Notes: generated by a model from the letters alone, not told the origin. 64,000 bases of DNA from Psychrobacter sp. Choline-02u-9 (GCF_002836505.1 NZ_PJBF01000050.1:1-64000), one strand, 5' to 3'. Positions 1 to 9,477 are shown, numbered from the stretch's first letter. Numbers and translations are program-made.

Positions 1-1212
1 ATCTATTTTATGTCGTAATATTCTAAATATTTTCAAGTGATCTGGAATAGAGAGATAAGGAGCAATTTCTCGAAATTCCTTTGGATGTTTCTTTAATGCT
101 TCTTGACCACTTACAGTAATCAAGACTGACATTAGGTTAACCGCTTTCCTACTATCATGTTGTACATTAAGGCTGTTTTTCACAAAGCCAAATATTAATT
201 TTCTTAGATATACATACATATCTTGATAGTCTTTATCCGTTCCAAACTTTGTGAAATGCATATGGCTATATTCGACAATTCTAGAATAACAACCATAATA
301 GTTAAAAAAGACAGTCAATGCTTTAAATATACGATCATTTTTAACAATCGGATTGGCAAACTTTACAATATCCATAACTTTAAAGTAGTTTTTCTGAGAT
401 ATACCATCTGTAGTATAAGACAGAACTCTGTTAGCTATATATTCTTCAGAAGGAATTATTTTAGGTAAAATTGAAGAATTTAGGATACTCTCATACTCTT
501 GAGGTGTACCGCAGAAAACTGTATTTTCAGCTGGAATCCTTCTCATATATATATTTTTTTTATTCTTAATAAGGTTGTTGTAAAGTGGAGCTACAAACAA
601 CTCACCTTTCCCATCAAATTTTTCCAACTCATTTTCATAAGCATCTTTAAATATATTAAAAGATTTAAAGTGATATAGGCCATTAGAACAATACTTTGAG
701 ATCCTTTGTTTCTCTGCTACCTTTTCAACCTCCAAAAATAATTCATTTGAGTCTTTATCTTTAGGTAGTGCGAACGACCAATGATCGCCTTCACCTTCAA
801 AAACTTCTAAATAACCATCTACATCTAACTCTACAATTTCTTTTGGTAAACTGAAATCCAACCTTATAGAGTCAATATTGTAAATAATTAACCTTTCATT
901 TTTATCAAAATTTATATTTTCAATTCCCTTAAAAACAGTTTCTGCTTGCCCTCTTGTTTCTCCATTTAATTTGACTATATGGTATTCACCAGTCTTTAGT
1001 CCTACACTGTTACAAGTTTGACTAATAAAATTTTCATCAAAATCATTCCCATTATGAATAAAAACAAAACTATCAGTCAGGTCAGCTTTCTTAAATTGAG
1101 AAACTATGTGATGAAAAACAGAGTTTCCATACAAGTCAAGTTTATATTTATTAGATAAATATCCTGCTTTAGAAAACCTAGAACTAAGACCAGACATTGG
1201 AAATACTATCAT
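1..1212 (-). CDS. Sugar nucleotidyltransferase-like protein (partial, C-terminus outside window)
   Basis: The frame is open from an ATG at 1212 to the window edge (404 codons), so the gene is cut at its 3' end. The N-terminus (MIVFPMSGLSSRF, then GY) is the glycine-rich nucleotide-binding loop of NTP-transferases that make NDP-sugars. The usual PK-x-L after the loop is here NKYKL, so a lysine is kept but the proline is not. IYNIDS near residue 115 fits the metal-binding Asp strand. About 180 further residues follow the transferase domain and are not recognised. AAGGTAA lies just upstream of the ATG. It starts 15 bp after the alpha/beta-hydrolase–TPR gene and is the last visible gene of the pseudaminic acid operon. 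It probably activates a sugar or phospho-substituent for the same glycan; the substrate cannot be read from the sequence. Confidence 0.75.
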   Translation of the reverse strand, partial: MIVFPMSGLSSRFSKAGYLSNKYKLDLYGNSVFHHIVSQFKKADLTDSFVFIHNGNDFDENFISQTCNSVGLKTGEYHIVKLNGETRGQAETVFKGIENINFDKNERLIIYNIDSIRLDFSLPKEIVELDVDGYLEVFEGEGDHWSFALPKDKDSNELFLEVEKVAEKQRISKYCSNGLYHFKSFNIFKDAYENELEKFDGKGELFVAPLYNNLIKNKKNIYMRRIPAENTVFCGTPQEYESILNSSILPKIIPSEEYIANRVLSYTTDGISQKNYFKVMDIVKFANPIVKNDRIFKALTVFFNYYGCYSRIVEYSHMHFTKFGTDKDYQDMYVYLRKLIFGFVKNSLNVQHDSRKAVNLMSVLITVSGQEALKKHPKEFREIAPYLSIPDHLKIFRILRHKID

Positions 1213-1227
1213 GACAATGATTACCTT

Positions 1228-2379
1228 TTATTTTTTATATAGCTTGAAATACTTATCTTCAAACTTTTTGTTTTTATTATTAAGTGAAAATGCCAACTTG
1301 AACGATTCGAGAGCCTGCAACTCATTACCCTCTTCTATTTGCATATTACCTCTAGCATAATAAGCTTTAGCATAGTTTGGGAATTTTTGAATCAAAGTAT
1401 CTAAAATATGTAGACTACTCTTCTTATCACCTAGCATTCTAATAGCATGTGAATACTTAAATAAATAGTCTGCATTATTAGGAGCTAATATGATTGCTCT
1501 CGCCAGATAATTCGTTGCTAATTGATATTCTTTTCGTTGTAAATAACTGTCTCCAATTATATACAACGCACTTTCGAAAGCGGAAAACCTAGTGAGTATT
1601 CTTTTGGCATAAAAGATGGCCTTTTCGAAATTGGCAGCGCTGAAGTTCTGATATGCTTCAGCAAGATCGGCAAACAACTCATCATCGTATAGATTGAAAT
1701 TTCCTAAGTTCGAAAACAGCTCCTTTTGAACCATACCCGTAGAGACAAAATTCATCAACAATGTATATAGCTTACTAGAACGTGAAATCACAGAAGGTAC
1801 GTAATGATCAGTTCCTAATAATGAGTAAACTTTAACGTTTTCAAAACCCTTTATATAACCTGCATTGATCAGGTCTTTAGGTGTAGATTCACCTATTATC
1901 ATATGTATCGTTCTATCAAAATTGGCTATTTTTTCTAATAGAAAATCTTTCTTTACTATACCCTGTTCCAAATTTTGAATACTTCTAGAATACGGCTCTC
2001 CCAATATAATTTCAGCTGGAAATGATAGTATATTGGCACCTAATTCTATCCCATAGTGAATGGCTGCATGACCACCCATGCTAGTTCCAACAGTGTACAC
2101 CTCTTTGACATCTAAATGATTTATCCATTTTTTGAGACATATTATTGTCTGATCCAAACTTGCTCCTAAGCTTGGAATACCATTTAAGTACCATTGATTA
2201 GAAGGATCGTTTACAAAAATGACATTCTCATCAATTTCTCTGCCTAGTTGCCAAAAATTAAATTGATTTTCTTTCATATTAATTGCAGCAAAGAAAATAA
2301 CTAACTTTGACGAACTTGGTCTGACAAATATAGAATGATTATCACCTTTCAAAGGTGTTGGAAATTCACTGTTACTCAT
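1228..2379 (-). CDS. Alpha/beta-hydrolase fold with C-terminal TPR repeats
   Basis: A 383-residue protein in two parts. Residues 1-220 look like an alpha/beta hydrolase: a nucleophile elbow GTSMGG near residue 95 and a late histidine in TDHYVPS near residue 192. Residues 235-383 show tetratricopeptide spacing (for example ESALYIIGDSYLQRKEYQLA and AKAYYARGNMQIEEGNELQA). No signal peptide is seen, so it is probably cytoplasmic. It overlaps the end of pseG by 8 bp, so it is translated with the Pse genes. A sugar O-acyl esterase or a transferase adaptor are both possible; no specific function is assigned. Confidence 0.7.
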   Translation of the reverse strand: MSNSEFPTPLKGDNHSIFVRPSSSKLVIFFAAINMKENQFNFWQLGREIDENVIFVNDPSNQWYLNGIPSLGASLDQTIICLKKWINHLDVKEVYTVGTSMGGHAAIHYGIELGANILSFPAEIILGEPYSRSIQNLEQGIVKKDFLLEKIANFDRTIHMIIGESTPKDLINAGYIKGFENVKVYSLLGTDHYVPSVISRSSKLYTLLMNFVSTGMVQKELFSNLGNFNLYDDELFADLAEAYQNFSAANFEKAIFYAKRILTRFSAFESALYIIGDSYLQRKEYQLATNYLARAIILAPNNADYLFKYSHAIRMLGDKKSSLHILDTLIQKFPNYAKAYYARGNMQIEEGNELQALESFKLAFSLNNKNKKFEDKYFKLYKK

Positions 2380-3409
2380 CGTTCAACAGCTTATCGAGTA
2401 TTCTTTCATAGCCATGCTCATCAATAATAGTCTTTAGATTTTGTCTATTTGATTCAATTAAGCTAGGCTCACTCAAGAAACTTCTTAGATTCTCTGCAAA
2501 CTTAGCATCATCAAGTTCATTAAAGTTTGAAACATATGTCATACCGCCCAACTCATCCCAACCTATACATTGATTTATTTGGTTATCAGCAATAGGTATC
2601 AATAGTGCCGGAATACCTAGATAGGCAGCTTCAAATATAGTAGTTCCACCACCTAAAATTGCAAAACTACAGGTAGACATTATTTCTGCCATATTTTCAG
2701 GACTTATCATGAGCTCAATATCTTTAGAGCCCTTTGAGTTTATCCAATTAGATATGTCTCCAATATTTTCATTCTTATCACTAACTACTATGGTTAATTT
2801 CCAATTATTGTCTGCAATAATTTGATAGAAGTTTTTTAAAATGTAGAGAATTGCACCTCTATCGCTACCGCCACCAAAAGTCATCAAGATTCTTTTTTGC
2901 TTATGGCATTCTTTGAGCTCATCATTAAAGAATATTGGTCGCAGTATGCAATATTTAGGACCTAATAAAAACTCTACATCATTATACAAAACATCTTTTT
3001 TATAGAATTCCGCTCTTTCATGTGGGCTACCGTTTACTACCAGATTAGCCGCAAAATTTTGCTTTTTACTAGCATCATATTGCTGAACGATCCTTACATT
3101 TTCTTCGCGCAATCTTTTCTGATGTTCTCCATCAGATCGATAATCATCAATAATAATATGCTTTGAATTGTATTTTTTCAAAACACTAAGATGAAAGTCA
3201 GCTTCACTTTCAGAGCTTAACCAACTCTCTCTGGGAATCCATTCAAGAAAATTGGTTTCGTCAGTTTTATCTTTTAAGCTAAGAGGTGGGCCAATCATAA
3301 TCACGCCATACCCTCTTTTACATAGCTCCGTAGCAAGCACTCTACATCTAACCAAATGGCCAAATCCAACGTTAGTACTTGCTGAACACCTTATAACGAC
3401 TATATCCAA
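2372..3409 (-). CDS. pseG: UDP-2,4-diacetamido-2,4,6-trideoxy-beta-L-altropyranose hydrolase
   Basis: PseG removes UDP from the bacillosamine-isomer sugar to release 2,4-diacetamido-2,4,6-trideoxyaltrose, the precursor condensed by PseI. The N-terminus RCSASTNVGFGHLVRC matches the family signature, with the GFGH histidine expected to be catalytic. The C-terminal half has the GT-B-like nucleotide site (FGGGSDRG, then LGGGTTIFEAAYLGIPALL). The start is a TTG at 3409 with AGGA seven bases upstream; no ATG lies nearby. At 345 aa it is slightly longer than stand-alone PseG and carries no fused PseH domain. It lies between the large putative glycosyltransferase and the hydrolase–TPR gene. Confidence 0.85.
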   Translation of the reverse strand: MDIVVIRCSASTNVGFGHLVRCRVLATELCKRGYGVIMIGPPLSLKDKTDETNFLEWIPRESWLSSESEADFHLSVLKKYNSKHIIIDDYRSDGEHQKRLREENVRIVQQYDASKKQNFAANLVVNGSPHERAEFYKKDVLYNDVEFLLGPKYCILRPIFFNDELKECHKQKRILMTFGGGSDRGAILYILKNFYQIIADNNWKLTIVVSDKNENIGDISNWINSKGSKDIELMISPENMAEIMSTCSFAILGGGTTIFEAAYLGIPALLIPIADNQINQCIGWDELGGMTYVSNFNELDDAKFAENLRSFLSEPSLIESNRQNLKTIIDEHGYERILDKLLNDE

Positions 3410-3418
3410 TTTATAATC

Positions 3419-6367
3419 CTATTCAATAATTTCTAATGCCAGCTTTCTCACGTTCTGATCACCCTTAGTCAAATAACGATTTACATCCTTATTAAACCAA
3501 TATGGGGGATATAGTACTTTATTAGTGACAGGTCTTGAATGGTATCTATAGTCTGTCGTGAACAAACTACTCCCCATATAAAAAAGCCATAATGCTGATT
3601 TGTATCTCAACTCATCGTCACATTCAAGTCCGACTTCACCTTTTAACATTTGTTCGAAATGCAATCTATCGTTTGGCGAAGGGTGCCCGACCGGGTAGTC
3701 GACCGTTCCGAAATGTCCACATAGAATAGCGGGTATATCCATTACACCTAGCTCAATACTAGACGTACCGTTATAAACGATTGCAAAGTCTATCAAATCT
3801 TTCAAGTCATGCATTTTGAACCAATTATGGTCTAGAAATATTACATTCTGGTTTTCTTCCTGAATAATATCTCTAAATACGGCATTCCCAAATGTTGAAA
3901 TTTGCTGATTTAATTCATGTGGATGAGGCTTGATAAGTAGTAATGTATCTGTGCCATTAACCGTTTCAATAGAATGATTGATCCAGTCCTTCATATCTGA
4001 ATGTGCAGCACCTCCATCAAATGGAACTCCTGAATCATAGACAACCTTGCCAAATGCACAAACTACTTTTTTGCCAGCTGCTCTCCAACTATTAATGTAC
4101 TGAATAGCAGCTCTCTTCTCAACAGAATCGTCATCATAAGAGACGGATCTCTTTACATTTGTAACGCCACTTACCGTTTCTAAAATCTCTTCAGCACGAT
4201 ATTTGTTTTCTTGGTAGAAAACTTCAAACTCCTCTGGTAATGGGAAGCTAGCAGACCGTGTATGAGGGTACTTCGTCATATTTCTAACAACACACTTAGA
4301 AGATATATTAGTAGAGAAGTTAGAAAAGTAGTTTTGATATCCATTTGCAGAATGTATGCAAAAGAAATCTTTAGGATCTCCGTATTCCTCGCAATAAAAA
4401 CGATAGAGTGCATCTGGTAATCTTGCATTAAACTGTACGATAAAACCGATTCTTAATCCAATATCGTCTTTTAGCTTATGAATATTGTCTAAAACAGTCG
4501 CTGCCGACTTTGTTATAGTGTAAATATTTTCTAAGTAGTTGTTTAATGCTGGGCAAGTGTAATCTACGTCATAGATACGTTTGTTAATAGCTGATTCTTC
4601 CCACAAAACATGAGATAGATCAATATCTTTCCACTGCATTTTACCTTGACTCAAATTGATATCGAATTCTGCATCAAGTTCAAGCTTAGAATCCCTCTTT
4701 ATTTCTCGATTCATCGTTATGACATCGATGAACTCATTGATGTATACATTGTTCGTTTTTTCTGTCGGCAAAAGACCTTCTGATAAAGGTATGACGGCCC
4801 AACCCAATCTTTTAAGCTCCATGAGAAGAACGATAGGCGTTTTCCTCAACTGCTCTATAGATCTTGGAGTAATAAAAATTACTCCCTGTGGATTTTTGGG
4901 CTGTGGAATACTTTGATACAGTACGGCCGTATCCTTCAAAAATTTAAGCTCGCCTGACCGTTTGACCAACGACCAACTAGTATACGGACATAAATTATGA
5001 CTCCGAGATAAGAGAGCAATGTGAACTCCTCTAGTTATCTCTTCTGCTTCTTCAAACTTTTTAAGTCTATGAAGGATTTTTACATAAGAAAGAGCACTCT
5101 TTGACTCCCGTACTTTTCTTGGCTGCTTTGAAAAGAATTCATAAGCTAATTGATACTCTTCTGCTAATATAGCCCAATCCAGAAAATGCTGAATATCTGA
5201 TGCATGCTGAGGTTTTTTATCATTTAAATTCAGTATTTTTTTAGATATTTCATAATTGTCTTTACCATCTTCCATAAGTGCAAAGGCGGCAGTCCATACT
5301 GTTGACTGACCTGCATCTGACATTGCGATTTGAATAATTGCCTCTTTAGCCGGTCTATATATAGCATCCTGCCCCAAAGACCTTCCTACATTCATTATTG
5401 TTCTTAGAGTTTTTACATTTTTCAAGGTTCTGTCTAGCAAAGATTGATTAACAAACTCGTTAATTTCATCCTCTAATGAAACATATAAAGCTATCGCCAA
5501 CTCATAGTTTTGATGATAGCTAGGAAGACGCCTAATACCTTCTCGTCTAGAAGCATAAATAACTTTGAGCTTTTTATCTAAAGTCTTTGCTTTATCAAAT
5601 GCTAATTGACATATATTCAAATAATCATGATGAAGCTTACCCTGCAAATATGGCTCAGCATAAAATAGAATAAGATCAGAGGTCAACTCAGGATCTTCTA
5701 AGTCATGATCAGATAACAAGAACTCTAACTCATCGTAATTTTTGTTCTTTAAATTATCACCATCTGCCCACTTCATATTTTCTCTTGCTACAAGATCGAG
5801 AACTCTCCAAACCTTTAGCAAGGCCACTAATTGTTTATCTCTGACCTTAATATTTTTAGCTTTATTTAACTTGAGCTCTACAACTTTACTTGAAATTAAA
5901 TCAGATGCTTCTTCAAACCTCTCTTGCTTAGCTAGAGAGATAACTGACAAATATATCAGTAAAATACTATCAGGGTTATTGCCTATCAGTCTTTCAGCAA
6001 CTGCGCCTAAGTCTTTTAGGCCTTCTTCTGAGTTCAATAGCTTTTCAAGATGCAAACCATATTTTCTTTGAGAAGTAACCCGTAGCTGCTCATTACTTAC
6101 CAACTCTTGCAATGTTTCTTCTATATCATGACTAGGACTTTGATTCACTTTAGTGATTAAGAAATCTTTGGCCTTGAAAAACTCCAATTCTTTAGCTTTT
6201 AAGAACTCTTTTGCTTTCGAGAACTCTTTAGAATCCAAGAGTTCTTTTACTTTTGCAAACTCCTTCTTCTCTAAAAAATTATTCGTCTCCAAGATTTCTT
6301 TCGCCTTAGAAAACTCTTTAGATTTTAAAAGACTTTTTTTTGCTTTTTTGAGCCAGTAATGAGTCAT
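3419..6367 (-). CDS. Large GT-B/capsule-synthesis-like protein, candidate pseudaminic acid transferase
   Basis: About 982 residues. Residues 1-75 are a lysine/glutamate-rich stretch of degenerate KEFxKAKExL repeats, probably helical. Residues 80-480 are helical and TPR-like. From about 500 there is an alpha/beta region, and near 780-890 the motifs CAFGKVVYDSG, LLIKPHPHE and NGTSSIELGVMDIPAIL resemble capsule-synthesis (KpsC/KpsS-type) and related GT-B transferases. An upstream in-frame TTG at 6373 would overlap pseI; the ATG at 6367, two bases after the pseI stop, is the better start. Placed in the Pse operon it is the best candidate for moving pseudaminic acid from CMP to an acceptor. That role is inference; only the GT-B-like C-terminus is supported by motifs. 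Confidence 0.65.
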   Translation of the reverse strand: MTHYWLKKAKKSLLKSKEFSKAKEILETNNFLEKKEFAKVKELLDSKEFSKAKEFLKAKELEFFKAKDFLITKVNQSPSHDIEETLQELVSNEQLRVTSQRKYGLHLEKLLNSEEGLKDLGAVAERLIGNNPDSILLIYLSVISLAKQERFEEASDLISSKVVELKLNKAKNIKVRDKQLVALLKVWRVLDLVARENMKWADGDNLKNKNYDELEFLLSDHDLEDPELTSDLILFYAEPYLQGKLHHDYLNICQLAFDKAKTLDKKLKVIYASRREGIRRLPSYHQNYELAIALYVSLEDEINEFVNQSLLDRTLKNVKTLRTIMNVGRSLGQDAIYRPAKEAIIQIAMSDAGQSTVWTAAFALMEDGKDNYEISKKILNLNDKKPQHASDIQHFLDWAILAEEYQLAYEFFSKQPRKVRESKSALSYVKILHRLKKFEEAEEITRGVHIALLSRSHNLCPYTSWSLVKRSGELKFLKDTAVLYQSIPQPKNPQGVIFITPRSIEQLRKTPIVLLMELKRLGWAVIPLSEGLLPTEKTNNVYINEFIDVITMNREIKRDSKLELDAEFDINLSQGKMQWKDIDLSHVLWEESAINKRIYDVDYTCPALNNYLENIYTITKSAATVLDNIHKLKDDIGLRIGFIVQFNARLPDALYRFYCEEYGDPKDFFCIHSANGYQNYFSNFSTNISSKCVVRNMTKYPHTRSASFPLPEEFEVFYQENKYRAEEILETVSGVTNVKRSVSYDDDSVEKRAAIQYINSWRAAGKKVVCAFGKVVYDSGVPFDGGAAHSDMKDWINHSIETVNGTDTLLLIKPHPHELNQQISTFGNAVFRDIIQEENQNVIFLDHNWFKMHDLKDLIDFAIVYNGTSSIELGVMDIPAILCGHFGTVDYPVGHPSPNDRLHFEQMLKGEVGLECDDELRYKSALWLFYMGSSLFTTDYRYHSRPVTNKVLYPPYWFNKDVNRYLTKGDQNVRKLALEIIE

Positions 6368-6369
6368 AA

Positions 6370-7434
6370 TCAATTCTCTAATTTATTCCAATCTAACGGT
6401 GTGCCTATACTCATATCTGATGCAGCCCTTTTACCAATTACTTCATCAAAATATTTCGGTGCTAAACCATGTCCCGGTCTTATTCTTCTAATATTTTCAC
6501 TTGTAATCAATTCACCAGCTTTGATATCACTAACAACATAAATAGATCTTCTATTTTTTCTTGCTAGTGTATCAGCATCACTTACTCCGTAAGATACACA
6601 ACCCATAGCCTCAGCAGCAGTTTTGCATTCAGTCACAAGCTGTTTAAACTGGCTCGGTGTCAAAGAGAATGCTGCATCGATGCTACCCTCATCATCTTCT
6701 AGCTTAAAATGTTTTTCAATAACAGTTGCACCTAGCGTTGTAGCAGCTATTGCAGCACCTATGCCTAGCGTGTGGTCAGACAAACCCACCTGACAACCAA
6801 ACAACTCTCTCATATGAGGAATGGTTCTTAAATTTGCTTCTGATGCAGGAGCTGGATAACTACTAGTACACTGTAAAAGCGTCAGCTGAGAGCAGCCATT
6901 TTTTAGAGCTGTATTCACAGCCAGGTCGATTTCAGAAATAGATGCCATTCCAGTAGAGATAATCATTGGTTTCTTTGTTTGAGCAACATATCTAATCAAA
7001 GGAATATCAACACATTCAAAAGAAGCAATTTTATAAGCTGGAACCTCTAACGACTCTAGAAGGTCTACTGCCTCTTCATCGAAAGGAGTGCTAAAACATA
7101 AAACATTTTTTTCACGTGCTCTATCAAATATAGCCTTGTGCCACTCATACTTTGTTTGGGCTTCTTCGTATAAGTCGTAAAGTCTTCTGCCATACCATAA
7201 TGACTTTTTGTTAGTCACTTTGAAATGGTCGTGATCTAAATTTAAGGTCATCGATTCTGGTGTAAAGGTCTGCAACTTTAGAGCGTCTACACCTGTTTGT
7301 GAAGCGTGATCGACAATCTTTAGTGCTTGTTCTAATGAGGCTCCGTGGTTCCCTGACATTTCTGCAATGATAAACGGAGTTGGATCATTTGCTTTAGCAT
7401 CACCTTTATATAGAACTTCCTTCAATGTATTCAT
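6370..7434 (-). CDS. pseI: Pseudaminic acid synthase
   Basis: Condenses 2,4-diacetamido-2,4,6-trideoxyaltrose with phosphoenolpyruvate to give pseudaminic acid. The N-terminal TIM barrel carries family motifs PFIIAEMSGNHGASL, ALKLQTFTPESMT, FSTPFDEEAVDLL and GLSDHTLGIGAA; EKHF near residue 240 fits the metal/PEP site. The C-terminal SAF (antifreeze-like) domain includes SDIKAGELITSENIRRIRPG. The SLWYGRRLYDLYEEA segment is typical of PseI rather than NeuB or LegI. At 354 aa it has normal length. Its start overlaps the SDR gene by 4 bp. Confidence 0.92.
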   Translation of the reverse strand: MNTLKEVLYKGDAKANDPTPFIIAEMSGNHGASLEQALKIVDHASQTGVDALKLQTFTPESMTLNLDHDHFKVTNKKSLWYGRRLYDLYEEAQTKYEWHKAIFDRAREKNVLCFSTPFDEEAVDLLESLEVPAYKIASFECVDIPLIRYVAQTKKPMIISTGMASISEIDLAVNTALKNGCSQLTLLQCTSSYPAPASEANLRTIPHMRELFGCQVGLSDHTLGIGAAIAATTLGATVIEKHFKLEDDEGSIDAAFSLTPSQFKQLVTECKTAAEAMGCVSYGVSDADTLARKNRRSIYVVSDIKAGELITSENIRRIRPGHGLAPKYFDEVIGKRAASDMSIGTPLDWNKLEN

Positions 7435-8333
7435 TTCAACTCCTTATTTGCATTATAAGTATTTCTCATATCAACTAAAGCCTCTTTTAAATTAAACTTA
7501 GGTGTCCAATTTAATTGATTCTCTATTTTCTGAGTTGATAGAAAATTATCTACGTTTCTAATTTTTATATTTGAGATAATTTCAATGTTATCAGTATTAT
7601 CAAAAACTTCATTAACTGTTTCTGCCATTTCTAAAATAGAGTATGCTTTACCACCGCCAACATTAAAAGTACCTGCTACTTCTTTAGTAATGGATAAGAT
7701 TATTGCTTCAACAACATCCTTAACATACACCTCATCCAAATAAAACTCGTTATCTTGGGCGGTAAGCTTTTCTTTGTTTCTAGCTAACTTTACAAACCTC
7801 ATTAAGACTGGAGAGTCCTTTTCTCCTACACCAAAACACTGAGACAGTCTAAAAATAGTACTTTTGACATTGTTTTTTTGACAGTAATAGGTGACTAGCT
7901 GCTCCCCCATTAACTTTGACAATCCATATATAGTATTGGGATGTGTAACCGCATCTTCTAAATATGGCGTTCTATCCATTTCGGAATATATTCCAATGGT
8001 AGAAGTCAGAACAACTTGCCTGATTTTTGCCTCACATGCTGCTAAAAGCAAGTTTTCGGTCATCTTTATATTGGAATCAATAAAGCCACTTAGCTTAGGT
8101 TTTTCTTCACTTCTAGTTAATCTTTGACCAGCTAAGTGAACCAACACATCACCTTCTCGAAAAATATTTTCTAGACTATTTAGCTCATAGTCTGTCTGAA
8201 CAAAACTTACGCTTTGATTCTCACCATTTTTCTCGTTACTTCTCGTTAAGCAGATAATTTCAAAATTCTGCTGAGCGGACTCAACTAAATGCCTACCAAT
8301 AAAACCTGTCGCACCTGTGACTATGAGTCTCAT
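7431..8333 (-). CDS. NAD-dependent epimerase/dehydratase (extended SDR)
   Basis: A 300-residue extended short-chain dehydrogenase. The Rossmann motif GATGFIG is at residues 7-13, the active-site serine/threonine region is LTSTIGIY, and the catalytic Y-x3-K is IYGLSK near residue 150. FNVGGGKAYS matches the sugar-nucleotide end of the fold. It overlaps the ATP-grasp gene by 4 bp upstream and pseI by 4 bp downstream. It is not needed for standard CMP-Pse synthesis, so it may act on a modified Pse or on a second sugar of the same glycan. The substrate is unknown. Confidence 0.8.
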   Translation of the reverse strand: MRLIVTGATGFIGRHLVESAQQNFEIICLTRSNEKNGENQSVSFVQTDYELNSLENIFREGDVLVHLAGQRLTRSEEKPKLSGFIDSNIKMTENLLLAACEAKIRQVVLTSTIGIYSEMDRTPYLEDAVTHPNTIYGLSKLMGEQLVTYYCQKNNVKSTIFRLSQCFGVGEKDSPVLMRFVKLARNKEKLTAQDNEFYLDEVYVKDVVEAIILSITKEVAGTFNVGGGKAYSILEMAETVNEVFDNTDNIEIISNIKIRNVDNFLSTQKIENQLNWTPKFNLKEALVDMRNTYNANKELK

Positions 8334-9469
8334 TCATCTTCCCACTTATCTTTTGGAAATTCAGCAACGTAGTAACCTACTACTTCTTTTTTGCCATTGA
8401 TGATATTAATCGCTTCTCCATTAGAGTATCTATATTCATGATATAGAGCATCTACTGGAATAGGGAAACGTTCTTCTTCAAATGTTTGACTCGGTTGTGA
8501 ATGTTGAAAAATCAATTCGTAGTATTTATTATCTTTCAGCTTCACACGCTGCATACTTTGATGCTTATTTAATAACACCTCAATTGTTTCAACTAGAAAG
8601 CTTCTATTTGTGGCATGCTGAATAAGTCTCCACATGTGACAGCCATCCAATCTCGGAGCGATTTCGATAATTTTGACTCCGTTCGTAGTCGCTTTCATTT
8701 GAAAATATAAAGGTCCGTTTTCAATTTCTAATGCTTTTACTACATTAGAAACCAACTCAACAGCTTTTTTCTTAGTATCTTCGTCAATGTTTACACAAGG
8801 AATTAGATGTCCTTTTGGTATACCAAAATATTCATCGTTATAAATTAAACGTTCAGATAGTATGTCAAATACAATTTGGCCTTCTGAAACTAGCACATTA
8901 CACGATATCTCCACTCCATCTAGAAAGTCTTCAATCACTGCAGTGTTGTTTGACGAAAATTGTTTAGCATTTATAACTGAGTTCTTTAGCTCATAAGCAT
9001 TATCAACTTTTTTTACACCTCGCTGACCTTGTGCATTAGATGGCTTTACGATACATGGGAACGTATTCCATTTGTTACTGTCATCAATGGCATCAACTTC
9101 TACATAGTTAACAATACTAAGATCAATGTTATTCAAAAAACTTCTTAAATCTTGCTTATTATCAAGTAATCGGATTAGCTCTTCTGAATAAAAAGTAGGC
9201 AAGTTGAGTTTGCTAGAGACCTGTACTACTGATTTAATCGCTGTATCTGATGATACTGAATATACTAAGTTAACATCATTATCTACTGCTATCTTTGATA
9301 CTGCTTCAATATCACGAATGTCAACTTCATAGAATTTGTCTGTGTATTTAACGCCAACTTCATCAGATCTATTTGAACAACCAATAACATACCAACCCAA
9401 CTCTTTCATTGTTTTGATTAAATCAAGTTGCCCTGAGTTTGTACCCAGAATTAATATTGTATTATTCAT
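8330..9469 (-). CDS. ATP-grasp carboxylate–amine ligase-like protein
   Basis: A 379-residue ATP-grasp enzyme. The N-terminal pre-grasp domain starts ILILGTNSGQLDLIKTMKEL. The ATP-binding lysine lies in PCIVKPSNAQGQRGV near residue 145, the second strand is IEDFLDGVEISCNVL, and the Mg-binding end is IIEIAPRLDGCHMW near residue 280. The family joins a carboxylate to an amine through an acyl-phosphate. The start has AGGA at good spacing, nine bases after pseF. In this operon it could attach an acyl or aminoacyl group to the amino sugar in place of, or in addition to, an N-acetyltransferase; this is inference. Confidence 0.8.
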   Translation of the reverse strand: MNNTILILGTNSGQLDLIKTMKELGWYVIGCSNRSDEVGVKYTDKFYEVDIRDIEAVSKIAVDNDVNLVYSVSSDTAIKSVVQVSSKLNLPTFYSEELIRLLDNKQDLRSFLNNIDLSIVNYVEVDAIDDSNKWNTFPCIVKPSNAQGQRGVKKVDNAYELKNSVINAKQFSSNNTAVIEDFLDGVEISCNVLVSEGQIVFDILSERLIYNDEYFGIPKGHLIPCVNIDEDTKKKAVELVSNVVKALEIENGPLYFQMKATTNGVKIIEIAPRLDGCHMWRLIQHATNRSFLVETIEVLLNKHQSMQRVKLKDNKYYELIFQHSQPSQTFEEERFPIPVDALYHEYRYSNGEAINIINGKKEVVGYYVAEFPKDKWEDE

Positions 9470-9477
9470 TATTTATC

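Noticed and set aside
223..468. Short plus-strand frame
   Set aside because: It is antisense to the continuous minus-strand nucleotidyltransferase frame and has random composition.
7112..7124. TTTCACGTG inside pseI, a possible second parS
   Set aside because: Only one half matches; the other arm reads CTCTAT instead of AAACA.
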